DNA from: Lachnospiraceae bacterium P6A3
Lineage (GTDB): Bacteria > Bacillota > Clostridia > Lachnospirales > Lachnospiraceae
Reading direction: 5' to 3'
DNA: 64,000 bases
NCBI GenBank assembly: GCA_000702085.1
Contig: JNKP01000001.1
Span: 979,693-1,043,692, forward strand
Positions 28,963-38,689 of the stretch are shown one piece after another. The position numbers were made by a program, and so were the translations under genes. How positions within the stretch are numbered: position 1 is the stretch's first letter; every line of letters begins with the position of its first letter. The notes beneath the pieces are model-generated. The model did not search any database and had not been told where the DNA came from. It saw only the letters and a list, made by a program, of their open reading frames with translations.

Positions 28963-29442
28963 ATGGGCATCGAAAAACTATTCCGTAAAAGGATTATCCC
29001 CTCAGAGTGCAGGCTTCTCGAAGATGACGAAATCGTCTATTCCGACGAATCAATCCTCGTAACCAAATGGAAAACTCTTAATCCCAAGACGGATTTTTCC
29101 CACGGATCCAGCGTTTACGATTACGAAAAAGGCATCAAAGTAAGCAAATTCTACAGAGACGATGATTCTCTCCTCTACTGGTACATCGATATCGTCGAAT
29201 TCTCATCCGGTGCGGATAAAACGGAGCTGATCGTCACGGACCTTCTTGCGGACGTCATCATATCCCCCTCGGGCAAAATGAAAGTCGTGGATCTGGACGA
29301 GCTGGCGGAAGCCCTGGAAAAGGGCCTCATCACCCAGGAACAGACCATCAACTGCATGAAGCAGTTAAACGATCTTCTCACCCTGATATACAGAGATAAA
29401 TTCGATACGTTAACGGAGCCTCTGGACTCCAGAGGATTATAA
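28963..29442 (+). CDS. DUF402 domain protein
   Basis: 159 aa. The DUF402 core lies at about 60-150: LYWYIDIVEF, then LIVTDLLADVIISPSGKMKV and DLDELAEALEKGLITQ. In characterised relatives (FomD and others) this fold is a divalent-metal nucleotide phosphohydrolase; the specific substrate here is unknown. GGAGG precedes the ATG. It is monocistronic, divergent from the atp operon and convergent with yhaN. Confidence 0.85.
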   Translation: MGIEKLFRKRIIPSECRLLEDDEIVYSDESILVTKWKTLNPKTDFSHGSSVYDYEKGIKVSKFYRDDDSLLYWYIDIVEFSSGADKTELIVTDLLADVIISPSGKMKVVDLDELAEALEKGLITQEQTINCMKQLNDLLTLIYRDKFDTLTEPLDSRGL

Positions 29443-29446
29443 AAAA

Positions 29447-29478
29447 ATGACCCTACATAGTATGTAGGGTCATTTTTT
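29447..29478 (+). terminator. Bidirectional terminator
   Basis: TGACCCTACATA and TATGTAGGGTCA form a near-perfect palindrome flanked by A7 and T6; it can serve both the DUF402 gene and yhaN. Confidence 0.9.
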
Positions 29479-29494
29479 ATTTACGGTTATCTTT

Positions 29495-31864
29495 TCAGAA
29501 CTTTCTTCCCTGCTGGCAGGTGAAGTATACAACCTGATACTCATTTGCAAGGGTCTTGATGAATTCGGAAGCGCCCTTAAGCTTGGCATCGTCCAGATTG
29601 ACGAATGGATCGTCGAGGACAAGGAAGGGCTTTTCTCCGGTATACATCGCATCAGCCATCGCAACTCTTCTGCAGAGTCCGACGAGATCCTTGTAGCCTT
29701 CGGAAAGGGTATCGGGAACTCTGGGCTGTCCCTGCTCGAGGTAAGTTACGTTCAGATTGGCATCGATGGTATATTTCTTCTCATCGCTTCCGGTGAGCAT
29801 AGCATAATACTTATCAAATGCAGCCTGAATGTCCTTGATGTATCTGGTATTGAAATTATCTCTTGCGGTTGCAAGATACTCTCTGGTCTTGCTGACTGTC
29901 TCATATCTGACCTTGAGAGCCTTGAGTGCTTCGTCGCGTCCTTCGAACTCTTCACGCGCATTATCCATAGCGGTAAAGATCTCTTCTGCCTCGGCAAGCT
30001 CTTTCTTGCAGGCATCCATGAGCTTCTCGTCATCTTTGACTGCCTGCTCGCTCTTTGAGAGAGCGTCTTCAAGGTCGTCGATGGTGATAACGGATTCCTC
30101 GGGACTTTCAAGTTTATCGTACTTGGAAACATCGTGATCTGCTTCAAATACGGATACTCTCTTTGCAGCCTCCTTGGCATCGTTTTCCCTGAGAGCGATC
30201 TGCTCGACTCTCGTAGCAATCTCGCTTACGGGAATGGATATCTCTGCGGCATCGGATTCGGGGATTGAAGATCTGGTTCCCATTACCGAGCACTTCTTTA
30301 CATATTCTTTGACCGCTGCGAGTCTTCCCTCGTAGTCGATCTCTTTGATCATCTCTTCGTAGCGCTTCTTCTTTTCTCCGAGAGCCTCATATTCCCTTAC
30401 CTGGTTTCTAAGGTTCATAAGGTCTCCGGTAGCGGATTTTCCTACGAGCCTGATTCCTACGGTTCCGAGAAGATCCTGGGCATCCATCTCGGTACCCTCT
30501 ACAAGCTCTTCGTCCTCGGCAATCTTGGTCATCAGTTCGTTATACTTACGGGCAACGCCCTCACCGCTTGTTCTGGTCTCGTCATTATGCTTCTTGTTCA
30601 GGATAGCACCGTATACGATAAGTGCCACGCCCAGAACGGCAGCAACGGCTATGGGATAGATCTTGGTGATGATCGCTGCCGCAACCGCAGCGAGGATGAT
30701 TACGATTCCTCCTATAAGCATTGCGATAAACGGCTTATACTTCTCTCTCTGTGCTTCGAGAGCCTGGTTCTTGATAAGCTCTGCTTCGTCTCTTCTGTCG
30801 GGAAGTTCATCCTTAAGTTCCTGGATCATGTTCCACTGATGGATCAGTTTGTCGATCTCTTTGGAATCGGGGATCTTCTTGCTGAATCTCTTGGTCTCTT
30901 CCTCAAGCCTCTCGGCTTCAGCGGGGGTAAGATTGTGATTTCTGAGCTCCTTCTCATCCTCTCTGAGCTTGGTGGTATCCTCAACCCACTTCTTGGCAGT
31001 GGCTTCGTCGGGGATTTCTCCTTCGAATACGCTCTTAGCAGCTCTTAAGTCATCTTCGGCCTTAAGCTTTGCTTCCTTGAGATTCTCGTAATTAGCCTTC
31101 TGTTCCTTCAGATCGAGATACTTTCTGAGTGCATCAAGGCGGGCTCTGAGCTCACCGGACCTCTTGGTATCGGCCTTAGCCTTCTCCGAAGCCTGCTCGT
31201 TCTTGTAAATAAGCTCGTCGCAAAGGCCTTTCTGCGAGTCGATATTTCTGAACAGATCCTTTAACTTGGAGAGCTCATTCTCCTCTTTGTTGATAAGGCC
31301 GGTAGCTCTGCCGGGGTTAAGTCTGTCACACTCTTTCTTAAGTGCTTCGTCGGCTGCGGCAAAATTTCTCATGTCGTCATCTTTTTCGGAGACGCCGCCG
31401 ATACGTGCACTGATGTCGCTGGTTACGCTGGTCGCACAATCCTGTTGTGACACGAATGCCGTTTTTTCAAAAGAATCGGAATCGATACCGAAAAGTGCGA
31501 TACCTATAACGGGCTCGAAATCATGCGAAGCCATTCCGGTCTCGGTATTCATGACCTTTGCCACATCCTCGGATTCCTTGGTTCCGAAGGTTCTGTAGAT
31601 ACAGTACTTTACGCCGTCTTTTTCAAAAGTAAGATTTCCGCCGTAACTTCCGCCCTGCCAGGGTCTGTAGAACTTTCTCTCATTCTCGATTTCAGATCTG
31701 GACTTTTCTCCGGAGAAGCCGTAGAACATTATCCTGATGAATGCGGCAAGCGTAGATTTACCGCTTCCGTTATCATTGATGATAGAGTTGAGTCCGTCGG
31801 TAAAATCCCTGTCCACATTACTAAGCAAACCGAAATTCTCTATATGACAAGAAACGAGCTTCAT
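29495..31864 (-). CDS. YhaN-like SMC-type ATPase
   Basis: 789 aa. The N-terminal ATPase half has Walker A INDNGSGKSTL and a Q-loop in AFVSQQDC. Long coiled coils (about 190-370 and 430-660) flank two central membrane helices (about 375-415). The C-terminal half has the LSEGYKDLVGLCRR signature and Walker B PFLVLDDPFVNLDD. This layout, with a membrane insertion, is that of B. subtilis YhaN, partner of the nuclease YhaO. The start overlaps yhaO by 4 nt. It presumably acts in DNA end processing near the membrane. Confidence 0.85.
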   Translation of the reverse strand: MKLVSCHIENFGLLSNVDRDFTDGLNSIINDNGSGKSTLAAFIRIMFYGFSGEKSRSEIENERKFYRPWQGGSYGGNLTFEKDGVKYCIYRTFGTKESEDVAKVMNTETGMASHDFEPVIGIALFGIDSDSFEKTAFVSQQDCATSVTSDISARIGGVSEKDDDMRNFAAADEALKKECDRLNPGRATGLINKEENELSKLKDLFRNIDSQKGLCDELIYKNEQASEKAKADTKRSGELRARLDALRKYLDLKEQKANYENLKEAKLKAEDDLRAAKSVFEGEIPDEATAKKWVEDTTKLREDEKELRNHNLTPAEAERLEEETKRFSKKIPDSKEIDKLIHQWNMIQELKDELPDRRDEAELIKNQALEAQREKYKPFIAMLIGGIVIILAAVAAAIITKIYPIAVAAVLGVALIVYGAILNKKHNDETRTSGEGVARKYNELMTKIAEDEELVEGTEMDAQDLLGTVGIRLVGKSATGDLMNLRNQVREYEALGEKKKRYEEMIKEIDYEGRLAAVKEYVKKCSVMGTRSSIPESDAAEISIPVSEIATRVEQIALRENDAKEAAKRVSVFEADHDVSKYDKLESPEESVITIDDLEDALSKSEQAVKDDEKLMDACKKELAEAEEIFTAMDNAREEFEGRDEALKALKVRYETVSKTREYLATARDNFNTRYIKDIQAAFDKYYAMLTGSDEKKYTIDANLNVTYLEQGQPRVPDTLSEGYKDLVGLCRRVAMADAMYTGEKPFLVLDDPFVNLDDAKLKGASEFIKTLANEYQVVYFTCQQGRKF

Positions 31865-32973
31865 AAGCTGATCTCCTCCCCCTTAAGCACCTGTACGGCG
31901 CATCTGACTATACGTCCTTTCTCCTCCTCGCTCAGGCCCTCTTCGGACTGAAGCAGCCTGACAAGCTCTCCTTTAAGGGAAGCTTCATGGAGATATTCAT
32001 CATAATCGATAGCAATCTTGCTCTCATCTTTGACTTCGGCATAGAAAAATCTGTCGACCGCATTTCTCTTGATGTGCTCGAAATCTTTTTCGATATTTAC
32101 GTCGGCTTCACCGGTAAGGATGATTCTTACAAGGTCATCCGAAGTCGCATCGGAAGCCTTGACGGCATCGGAAATGCACTTATCGATCTCGGGAGTTGTC
32201 ATGCACTCCGAGATATCAGCCTTGATCTCGTATATATTTCTCTTTGCAAAGGGAACAAATTTGGAATCAAATGAAAGATCATCCTCGTTGATATCGATCA
32301 GGACGAATCCGTGCTCACCGCACTCATCGAATCCGCGTCCCTCGATGCATCCGGGATAACAATATTTTCCTCTGGAAGGAAGCTCGCCTTCGGCAAAAGT
32401 ATGATAGTGTCCCAGTGCGAGATAATCGATATTTCTGTTTTTAAGTCTTCCCAGATCGATGCTGTCGGCCTTATCCTTGCCCTGGTATTTGTCGGCGCAT
32501 CCGTGCATGATCACGATATTCATCGACTCATATTCAAGGTTGAGTTCGGTATAAGCTTTATCGAATCCGTCTTCTCCGGGAATAATTCCGGTGATGGTAA
32601 TCTTCTTGCCGCCGGGAATGGTGAGAGAATAATTCTGAATTCCTTCTTTGTCGAAGATCTTCAGGTTTGCGGGAATACTGCCCGATTCGAAATAACCGGT
32701 CTCATCATGATTACCCTTCAGATAGTAAAAGAGAACGCCGGGATGCTTTTCAAACGCATCGCGAACCCTGTTGACCGCACCGACTCTCGCACGGCTTGTA
32801 TCAAACAGATCGCCTGCTATAATAACGGCTCTGACTCCGTTTTCATCCGCATAATCCGCGATATTACAGAACGTATCAAGGATTTCGTCCCTTCTTACCG
32901 CAGCTTTTGACTTGTCCAGCTTGGATTCCATTTTGGAATCAAGATGGGCGTCTGCCAAGTGAATAATCTTCAT
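31861..32973 (-). CDS. YhaO-like metallophosphoesterase (SbcD/Mre11 family)
   Basis: 370 aa. The calcineurin-like phosphoesterase motifs are in order: LADAHLDS, VIIAGDLFD, LKGNHDE, IVIMHGCAD and ALGHYHTF. It is the nuclease partner of the YhaN-like ATPase, whose start overlaps its stop. The ATG has AGAGGGG 1-2 nt further upstream than ideal. It follows an SleB-like gene on the same strand across a 57-bp gap. Confidence 0.88.
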   Translation of the reverse strand: MKIIHLADAHLDSKMESKLDKSKAAVRRDEILDTFCNIADYADENGVRAVIIAGDLFDTSRARVGAVNRVRDAFEKHPGVLFYYLKGNHDETGYFESGSIPANLKIFDKEGIQNYSLTIPGGKKITITGIIPGEDGFDKAYTELNLEYESMNIVIMHGCADKYQGKDKADSIDLGRLKNRNIDYLALGHYHTFAEGELPSRGKYCYPGCIEGRGFDECGEHGFVLIDINEDDLSFDSKFVPFAKRNIYEIKADISECMTTPEIDKCISDAVKASDATSDDLVRIILTGEADVNIEKDFEHIKRNAVDRFFYAEVKDESKIAIDYDEYLHEASLKGELVRLLQSEEGLSEEEKGRIVRCAVQVLKGEEISL

Positions 32974-33030
32974 ACCCCTCTTCCTTTCCTATATATCCGA
33001 GCCTTTTGCCTCCCGCAAAAAGCTGTCGTA

Positions 33031-34212
33031 TCAGTAAAAGATGTGACCGCCTATCTGAATGCCGGTAAGGCCTTCGATCGGCGTTCTGAAATACACACAA
33101 GTTCCGACGTTCGTAACACCCCTCATAGCTTCATCCGCAGCCTGATAGCAGCTGGATGTGGCCTTGTTCTGAGCAAGGGCTATTGCCAGTCTTCCGCTTC
33201 CCGCAGGCGAGAACTGGCTCCTCTGATATATTACCCCCGTAATGGTATCGGGATATCTGGCGCTTAGAAGTCTGTTGATAACAACAGCTCCCACGGCAAC
33301 CTGTCCTTCGTAAGGTTCCCCTCCCGCTTCGCAATAGATCAGATTTGCGAGAAGGTATCTGTCGTTTTCTTCAAAAGTAACCTGGGAGATATCTCTCCAC
33401 ACACCGTTTGCCGCAGCTCTGGACATGGCCATTTCCTCGGCAAGCTTTGCTTTCAGGTAAGCAAGGTCCGCTTCTTTGGCTTTGATTGCAGCCTCATAAG
33501 CAAGTGCCGCAGCTTCGCCGTCTTCGATCTGTCCCGAGTATACATTTATGGTATCCCTTGTCTGGGAAATGATATCGGTAACCTTATCCTGCTCGGCTTC
33601 GGTCTGTGCGAAAAGCTCTTCAAGTTCGGCTTCTTCCATTTCAAGGCGATCTTTCTGATCCGCTATGAACGCTCTGTTTTCTTTGAACTCAAGAAGTTTT
33701 CTCTGATCGTATTCCTCGATCTTTTCGAAAAACTCCGCAGCGTTAAGCATCTCCGAAATAGACTTGGCACTGAGAAGTGCGGAGATGAAATCCTGATCTC
33801 CTCTTTCGTACATGTCACGGACTCTTATGACCATGCATTCGTACTGCCACTCTTCGGTGGCGATTGCCTCATCGAGCGCTATTCTGGTAGCTTCGATTTC
33901 AGCCTGTTTCTCCGCCATCCTGGCTTCAAGATCGGTGAGGTTATCGCTTATGGTTTCAAGCTCCCCGCTAAGCTCCCCGACTCTCGTCATCAGTTCGCCG
34001 TGCTGGGTCCTGAGCTCGTTAAGTGCCTGCTCATTGGCCTGCTGCTGTGCTTCGAGCAGTTCCTTCTCGGCCTGAGCCTGATCTATCTGCTGCTGAGTCG
34101 TCGCATATACTTCGCCCTTGGGTATGAAGATGAGCGTGGAAACAAGTGCCACCGTTACCACACCGCTGACAATCGCATGAAAGATTCTGTTTTGACCGTT
34201 TACTCTGATCAT
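33031..34212 (-). CDS. Secreted cell-wall hydrolase, coiled coil plus SleB domain
   Basis: 393 aa. A signal peptide ends near VYATTQ (residues 35-40). A long coiled-coil region (about 40-260), similar in style to PcsB/CwlO N-termini, precedes an SleB-type Hydrolase_2 domain (about 285-393) with Glu in LIYCEAGGEPYEGQVAV and the ending YFRTPIEGLTGIQIGGHIFY. It should cleave peptidoglycan outside the cell; the coiled coil probably controls its activity. Its start overlaps the dCMP deaminase stop (ATGA). Confidence 0.88.
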   Translation of the reverse strand: MIRVNGQNRIFHAIVSGVVTVALVSTLIFIPKGEVYATTQQQIDQAQAEKELLEAQQQANEQALNELRTQHGELMTRVGELSGELETISDNLTDLEARMAEKQAEIEATRIALDEAIATEEWQYECMVIRVRDMYERGDQDFISALLSAKSISEMLNAAEFFEKIEEYDQRKLLEFKENRAFIADQKDRLEMEEAELEELFAQTEAEQDKVTDIISQTRDTINVYSGQIEDGEAAALAYEAAIKAKEADLAYLKAKLAEEMAMSRAAANGVWRDISQVTFEENDRYLLANLIYCEAGGEPYEGQVAVGAVVINRLLSARYPDTITGVIYQRSQFSPAGSGRLAIALAQNKATSSCYQAADEAMRGVTNVGTCVYFRTPIEGLTGIQIGGHIFY

Positions 34213-34697
34213 AAAGAAATATTTATGTTCCTGCCTGTTTCTTTATACTGCGTATATTTTACGCCTGCTGCATCAAACATTCTCTTGGCCGCAAGATTTG
34301 TATCGGTGCCGTTGTATTTATCGCTGTGATAAACAACTTCCTTGATGCCGGCCTGAATGATGGCTTTGGCGCACTCATTGCAGGGGAAGAGAGATACATA
34401 AAGGATCGTATCTTCAAGAGAGCCTCCCCTGTAATTCAGGATCGCATTCAGTTCACTGTGCGTTACATATGCGTATTTATTTGTTCCGGGATTTCCTTCC
34501 CTGCTCCAGGGGAATTCGTCATCGCTGCATCCCTTGGGGAGTCCGTTATATCCCATGGAAAGAATCTTATGATCACGGCTTACTATACAGCAGCCCACCT
34601 GGGTGTTGGGGTCTTTGCTCCTGAAACCGGAGAGATGTGCGACTCCCATGAAATACTCATCCCAGCTGATATAATCTTCTCTTTTCTTATCATCCAT
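34209..34697 (-). CDS. dCMP deaminase (ComEB family)
   Basis: 162 aa. Zinc-site motifs are THSELNAIL (His-x-Glu) and FPCNECAK (PCxxC), with the N-terminal SKDPNTQVGCCIV typical of deoxycytidylate deaminases. It would supply dUMP for thymidylate synthesis. The start ATG shares a base with the upp stop (TAATG), so the two are translationally coupled; the end overlaps the hydrolase gene. Confidence 0.93.
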   Translation of the reverse strand: MDDKKREDYISWDEYFMGVAHLSGFRSKDPNTQVGCCIVSRDHKILSMGYNGLPKGCSDDEFPWSREGNPGTNKYAYVTHSELNAILNYRGGSLEDTILYVSLFPCNECAKAIIQAGIKEVVYHSDKYNGTDTNLAAKRMFDAAGVKYTQYKETGRNINISL

Positions 34698-35326
34698 TAT
34701 TTGGTACCGAAAATTCTGTCGCCGGCATCGCCGAGACCGGGAACGATGTAATTGTGATCATTGAGCTTCTCATCAACCGCACCGATGAAGATATCAACAT
34801 CGGGATGAGCTTCCTTGAGAACTTCGATTCCCTTGGGAGCAGCGATGATGCAGAGGAAGTGAATATTCTTGCATCCTCTGAGTTTGAGCATTGAAATAGC
34901 TTCTACGGCAGAGCCGCCGGTAGCAAGCATGGGATCTACCACGAAGATCTCACGCTCCGCACAGTCTGCGGGTATCTTGCAATAATACTCAACGGGCTTG
35001 GAAGTATCGGGATCTCTGTAAAGTCCGATATGTCCGACCTTTGCGGTGGGGATCATTGACAGCATGCCGTCAACCATTCCGAGTCCTGCTCTTAAAATAG
35101 GGATAACCGCAAGCTTCTTACCTGAAAGCTGCTTAACGGTAGTCTTGCAAATGGGAGTTTCGATCTCGACATCCTCAAGCTTAAGATCACGTGTTGCTTC
35201 ATAGCAGATCAGCATTGCAATCTCGCTGATAGTCTCGCGGAATTCCTTGGTTCCGGTTTCCTTTCTTCTGATAAATCCGATCTTGTGTCCTATCAAAGGA
35301 TGATCCATTACCACTATTTTTCCCAT
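34697..35326 (-). CDS. upp: Uracil phosphoribosyltransferase
   Basis: 209 aa, the standard length. It salvages uracil to UMP with PRPP. The PRPP loop is [15 protein letters not shown], and the N-terminal [15 protein letters not shown] and C-terminal [16 protein letters not shown] motifs are diagnostic. AAGGAG precedes the ATG. It sits in a run with rpiB and dCMP deaminase, all serving pentose or pyrimidine metabolism. Confidence 0.96.
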   Translation of the reverse strand: MGKIVVMDHPLIGHKIGFIRRKETGTKEFRETISEIAMLICYEATRDLKLEDVEIETPICKTTVKQLSGKKLAVIPILRAGLGMVDGMLSMIPTAKVGHIGLYRDPDTSKPVEYYCKIPADCAEREIFVVDPMLATGGSAVEAISMLKLRGCKNIHFLCIIAAPKGIEVLKEAHPDVDIFIGAVDEKLNDHNYIVPGLGDAGDRIFGTK

Positions 35327-35356
35327 ACTGCTTCTCCTTGTTTGTAAAACTGATTT

Positions 35357-35791
35357 CTATACATTCTCTATTTGTCTGATTCTTCTCTCGTGGCGCTGTG
35401 CTCCGGAGAACGCGGTATCCACGAAGGCATCGGTTATTGCCTCAGCCAGGTTGGGTCCGACGATTCCGGCTCCGAGTGCCAGCATGTTGGCATCATTATG
35501 AAGCCTTGTCATCTTGGCGCTTAAAGGATCCGAGCAAAGTGCGCATCTGATTCCTTTTTCCTTGTTTGCGCAGATGCTTACGCCGATTCCGGTGGTGCAG
35601 ACTACGATACCCTTCTCGCATGTTCCGTCGGCAACGAGTCTTGCCGCAGCATGAGCATACTTGGGATAGTCGCAGGAATCGTTTGAATAGGTTCCAACAT
35701 CCTCGACTTCATGTCCCTTATCCTCAAGGTATGCCTTAAGGTGCTCCTTGAGATCGTATCCGCCGTGATCACAACCGATTGCAATTTTCAT
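35357..35791 (-). CDS. rpiB: Ribose-5-phosphate isomerase B
   Basis: 144 aa, interconverts ribose-5-phosphate and ribulose-5-phosphate. The motifs are the start MKIAIGCDHGGYDLKEHL, the catalytic Cys region VCTTGIGVSICANKEKGIR and the C-terminal AFSGAQRHERRIRQI. It starts directly after the sua5 stop and 30 bp before upp. Confidence 0.95.
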   Translation of the reverse strand: MKIAIGCDHGGYDLKEHLKAYLEDKGHEVEDVGTYSNDSCDYPKYAHAAARLVADGTCEKGIVVCTTGIGVSICANKEKGIRCALCSDPLSAKMTRLHNDANMLALGAGIVGPNLAEAITDAFVDTAFSGAQRHERRIRQIENV

Positions 35792-36856
35792 TTATGCTTC
35801 CTCCCACTCGGAACCCGCGGACTTAAGAAGTCTGTTCCAGAACGCTTCCCCGAATCCGTGTTCCGTAAAATTTTCAACAAAGATGATGTCTGCATTTTCA
35901 TCATCCATATCGCGCAGAGCCGAATAGAAAAAGTGAGCTGCCGCTTCGGCATCGTCCAGACTCCCGGCGCATCTTATGACATCCGCGTCATATTTGCCCG
36001 CATTTTCTTTGCTGCAAAATACACCGGTCTTTTTGTTTTCCGCCTTTGCTTCGGAAAGCTTCGCGCGGATATGCTCAAGCACCTTCTCGGGGTCTCCCTT
36101 TACCGGGTGAACCTGACCCTTAGGTGCATAGTGCCTGTATCTCATTCCGGGCGCCTTGGGCCTGTCCTTGCAGGAAGGATCAAGAAGTGCCGGATCCGTT
36201 TCTATGTTTCTTCCCAGAGCTTCACCGAGTTTTTCGTTTGTGATATATCCCGGGCGAAGCACCTGCATAGAGCCGTCGGTAAGATCGATTATCGTGGACT
36301 CAAGTCCGATTGCATTGTCGCCGCCGTCTATCACGGCATCGATACGTCCGTCCATATCTTCCAGAACGTAGCACGCTTTTGTCGGCGATGGTCTGCCCGA
36401 AATATTCGCACTCGGGGCTGCTATAAATCCGCCCGATGCTTTTATGAATTCGAGTGCCACTTTGTCCGAAGGCATTCTGACCGCCACCGTATCCAGGCCG
36501 CCGGTTGTTTTGAGCGGGACGCTTCCCGATGACTTAAGTATCATGGTAAGCGGACCGGGCCAGAACTTTTCGGCAAGTATATATGCTTCTTCCGGAATGT
36601 CCCTTGCTATCTTTTCAAGGGCCGGTATTTCACAGATATGAACTATGAGCGGATTGTCGGAAGGTCTGCCTTTGGCGGCATATATCCTGCCCGATGATTC
36701 TTCGTTAAGCGCATCTCCTCCGAGTCCGTAAACCGTCTCCGTGGGAAAAGCAACCAGACCGCCCCTTTTTATTATCTCACCGCATTCCGCAATCATCTTA
36801 AGATCGTCTTCATCCGGCGATGACGGGTTTTTAATTGTGTATACTTTGGTTTCCAA
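35792..36856 (-). CDS. sua5: L-threonylcarbamoyladenylate synthase (Sua5/YwlC)
   Basis: 354 aa if started at TTG 36856, which fits the 340-350 aa usual for the two-domain form and avoids a 70-nt overlap with the upstream gene implied by a start at 36940. The YrdC domain shows GGLVAFPTETVYGLGGDA, AAKGRPSDNPLIVH and FIAAPSANISG. The C-terminal Sua5 domain follows GMRYRHYAPKG. It makes threonylcarbamoyl-AMP for t6A37 modification of tRNA. It starts 14 nt after the GH18-like gene stop. Confidence 0.92.
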   Translation of the reverse strand: METKVYTIKNPSSPDEDDLKMIAECGEIIKRGGLVAFPTETVYGLGGDALNEESSGRIYAAKGRPSDNPLIVHICEIPALEKIARDIPEEAYILAEKFWPGPLTMILKSSGSVPLKTTGGLDTVAVRMPSDKVALEFIKASGGFIAAPSANISGRPSPTKACYVLEDMDGRIDAVIDGGDNAIGLESTIIDLTDGSMQVLRPGYITNEKLGEALGRNIETDPALLDPSCKDRPKAPGMRYRHYAPKGQVHPVKGDPEKVLEHIRAKLSEAKAENKKTGVFCSKENAGKYDADVIRCAGSLDDAEAAAHFFYSALRDMDDENADIIFVENFTEHGFGEAFWNRLLKSAGSEWEEA

Positions 36857-36869
36857 TTTTCTATCCGGA

Positions 36870-38591
36870 TCACTGTCCGTAGGTGTACAGGCGGAGCAGG
36901 TTCCATGCATCGGCAGTTCCGTATCCGATTCTCCAGACACCGACTCCTCCCAGATCCATGGTGTTCATCACGTTGAGTTTTGCTGTGATGGACATGGTAT
37001 CTTCAAGCCATACCTGGTAAAGGGTCGTACCCTCACGCCATTCGATATAATTCTGGCCGGTGGCATCGTCCCATACGGGAGTCTGTCCGATCTGAGTCAC
37101 ATAGTCGGCCTGATTTACAAGAGTCAGGTACTTACCCGAAGTAGCGCCGTCCTGCGTGGTCCAAACAACCGTGTAGAAGGGAAGTGCATTGATGACCTTC
37201 TGTGAAGGAACCTTCTCCAAAGTTGCATTAAGTCCGTTCTGTACATATCCGAGGCTGGCTACGCTTCCCGCAACTCCTCCGCCGGGATAATGCTCGTCAT
37301 ATCCCATGATAAGGACATAGTCCACAAACTGTCCCTGAAGGTCCAGCCTGTAGTGACTGTTGTAATCGAAGGGAACGTAATTGTCTGTTGAAAGGCATAT
37401 TCCGTTCAGCCTGCAAAGAACCGATACTTCCCTGAGGAACTGGATAAAATAATCGCTGCTGTCCTGAGGGAGTCCCTCAAAGTCGAAATTAAGTCCGTCC
37501 GCTCCCACCGCTATAACGGCATTTACAAGATCCTCTCCAAGCTTTCTTCTGCGGATCGTATCCGAAAGAAGAAGTGTCTCGTCTATATCGAATTCATTCT
37601 CGTTGGCATAGTTGAAGTTATCTACCACAACCCATACCTTAATACCGTTGTTATGAGCTCTGGTTACATAATCGGCGGATGCAAAGCTTCTGAAACCGCC
37701 GTTCTCATCCGTAAGTGATATCCAGCTGGGAGCGATGACATTCATTCCGAATGCTTCATTAATGGCTTCTCCGAGGGTGTCGTTTCCGCCAAGTCCGTAG
37801 ATCGCATGGAATCCCAAATCGACCTTGGTATCAAGTCTTACCGTGGTATATTCGGGAAGTTCGGGAGCCATGGGAGTAATGTCCGTATAGCTGTCGGCGG
37901 AAGTCATTCTTTTATTCTCGATATATCCGATGAATCCGTCCGATGTCTTGACCTTGCTCCAGTCCTCCATCGCCTCGATCAGTTCCACGGTTTCGCCTTC
38001 TTCGACCGCACGAAGAATCGGACTCTTGATTCCGCCCTTTTCGCGGATCCAAGTGTCTTTGGTAATTCTTCTCATCTCATGGGTCTGCCCCCACTGGGTG
38101 TAAAGCTGGATATGTCTGTCATATATATCCACCGTAAAAGTCGCAAACATCCTGAGATAGTCGGCGGCTATGTATAATTTGTCGTTTTCCCTGAAAGTAA
38201 GAGGATAACCGAGATCCGTGGAAACTCCGGAAACGGAATAAGAGGTCGCTCCGTCCGAAACTTCATATGTCTCCCTTGCGGTCGTATACATCAGAGTTCC
38301 GCCGTTATAGGCAGGATCGTAAAAGAAACCGCTGGTAAGATAAGCCTCTACGGTAGACAGATCAAAATAGCATCTTCCTTCCCTGACGAGTGCCTGCTCC
38401 GGGATCTGGGTATTCTGAAGGATAATTGCGGACATTTCTCCGGACACGCCGTAATGTTCGCTGAGATCGGCCATTTCCTTGCCGTACGAATATTTCTTAT
38501 ATAAAGGTACACCTACTGAAACAGCAGCAACAACGATTATAAGTATCAGTGGAATAAGTACCACCAAAAAGCGTCTTTTTCTTCTTTTCAT
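36870..38591 (-). CDS. Membrane-anchored GH18-like glycoside hydrolase with SH3 domain
   Basis: 573 aa. One N-terminal anchor (about 8-30). Copper-amine-oxidase-like or stalk region (50-170), bacterial SH3 domain around 175-245 (WSKVKTSDGFIGYIENKRM), then a GH18 barrel (255-573) with the catalytic DGLNFDFEG (DxxDxE) and the late VLIMGYDEHYPGG motif. Relatives act on peptidoglycan or spore cortex linkages. It heads the long minus-strand train through sua5, rpiB and upp. No clear ribosome binding site precedes ATG 38591. An inverted repeat GTATGT-N7-ACATAC lies at 38621-38639. Confidence 0.85.
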   Translation of the reverse strand: MKRRKRRFLVVLIPLILIIVVAAVSVGVPLYKKYSYGKEMADLSEHYGVSGEMSAIILQNTQIPEQALVREGRCYFDLSTVEAYLTSGFFYDPAYNGGTLMYTTARETYEVSDGATSYSVSGVSTDLGYPLTFRENDKLYIAADYLRMFATFTVDIYDRHIQLYTQWGQTHEMRRITKDTWIREKGGIKSPILRAVEEGETVELIEAMEDWSKVKTSDGFIGYIENKRMTSADSYTDITPMAPELPEYTTVRLDTKVDLGFHAIYGLGGNDTLGEAINEAFGMNVIAPSWISLTDENGGFRSFASADYVTRAHNNGIKVWVVVDNFNYANENEFDIDETLLLSDTIRRRKLGEDLVNAVIAVGADGLNFDFEGLPQDSSDYFIQFLREVSVLCRLNGICLSTDNYVPFDYNSHYRLDLQGQFVDYVLIMGYDEHYPGGGVAGSVASLGYVQNGLNATLEKVPSQKVINALPFYTVVWTTQDGATSGKYLTLVNQADYVTQIGQTPVWDDATGQNYIEWREGTTLYQVWLEDTMSITAKLNVMNTMDLGGVGVWRIGYGTADAWNLLRLYTYGQ

Positions 38592-38689
38592 AAATATAAT
38601 AATTCCGATCGGTAAAAATAGTATGTCCTAATAACATACAAAGTCATTTTACCATAATACAGCGGCTTGCGTCATTAAAATTTGCCCCC

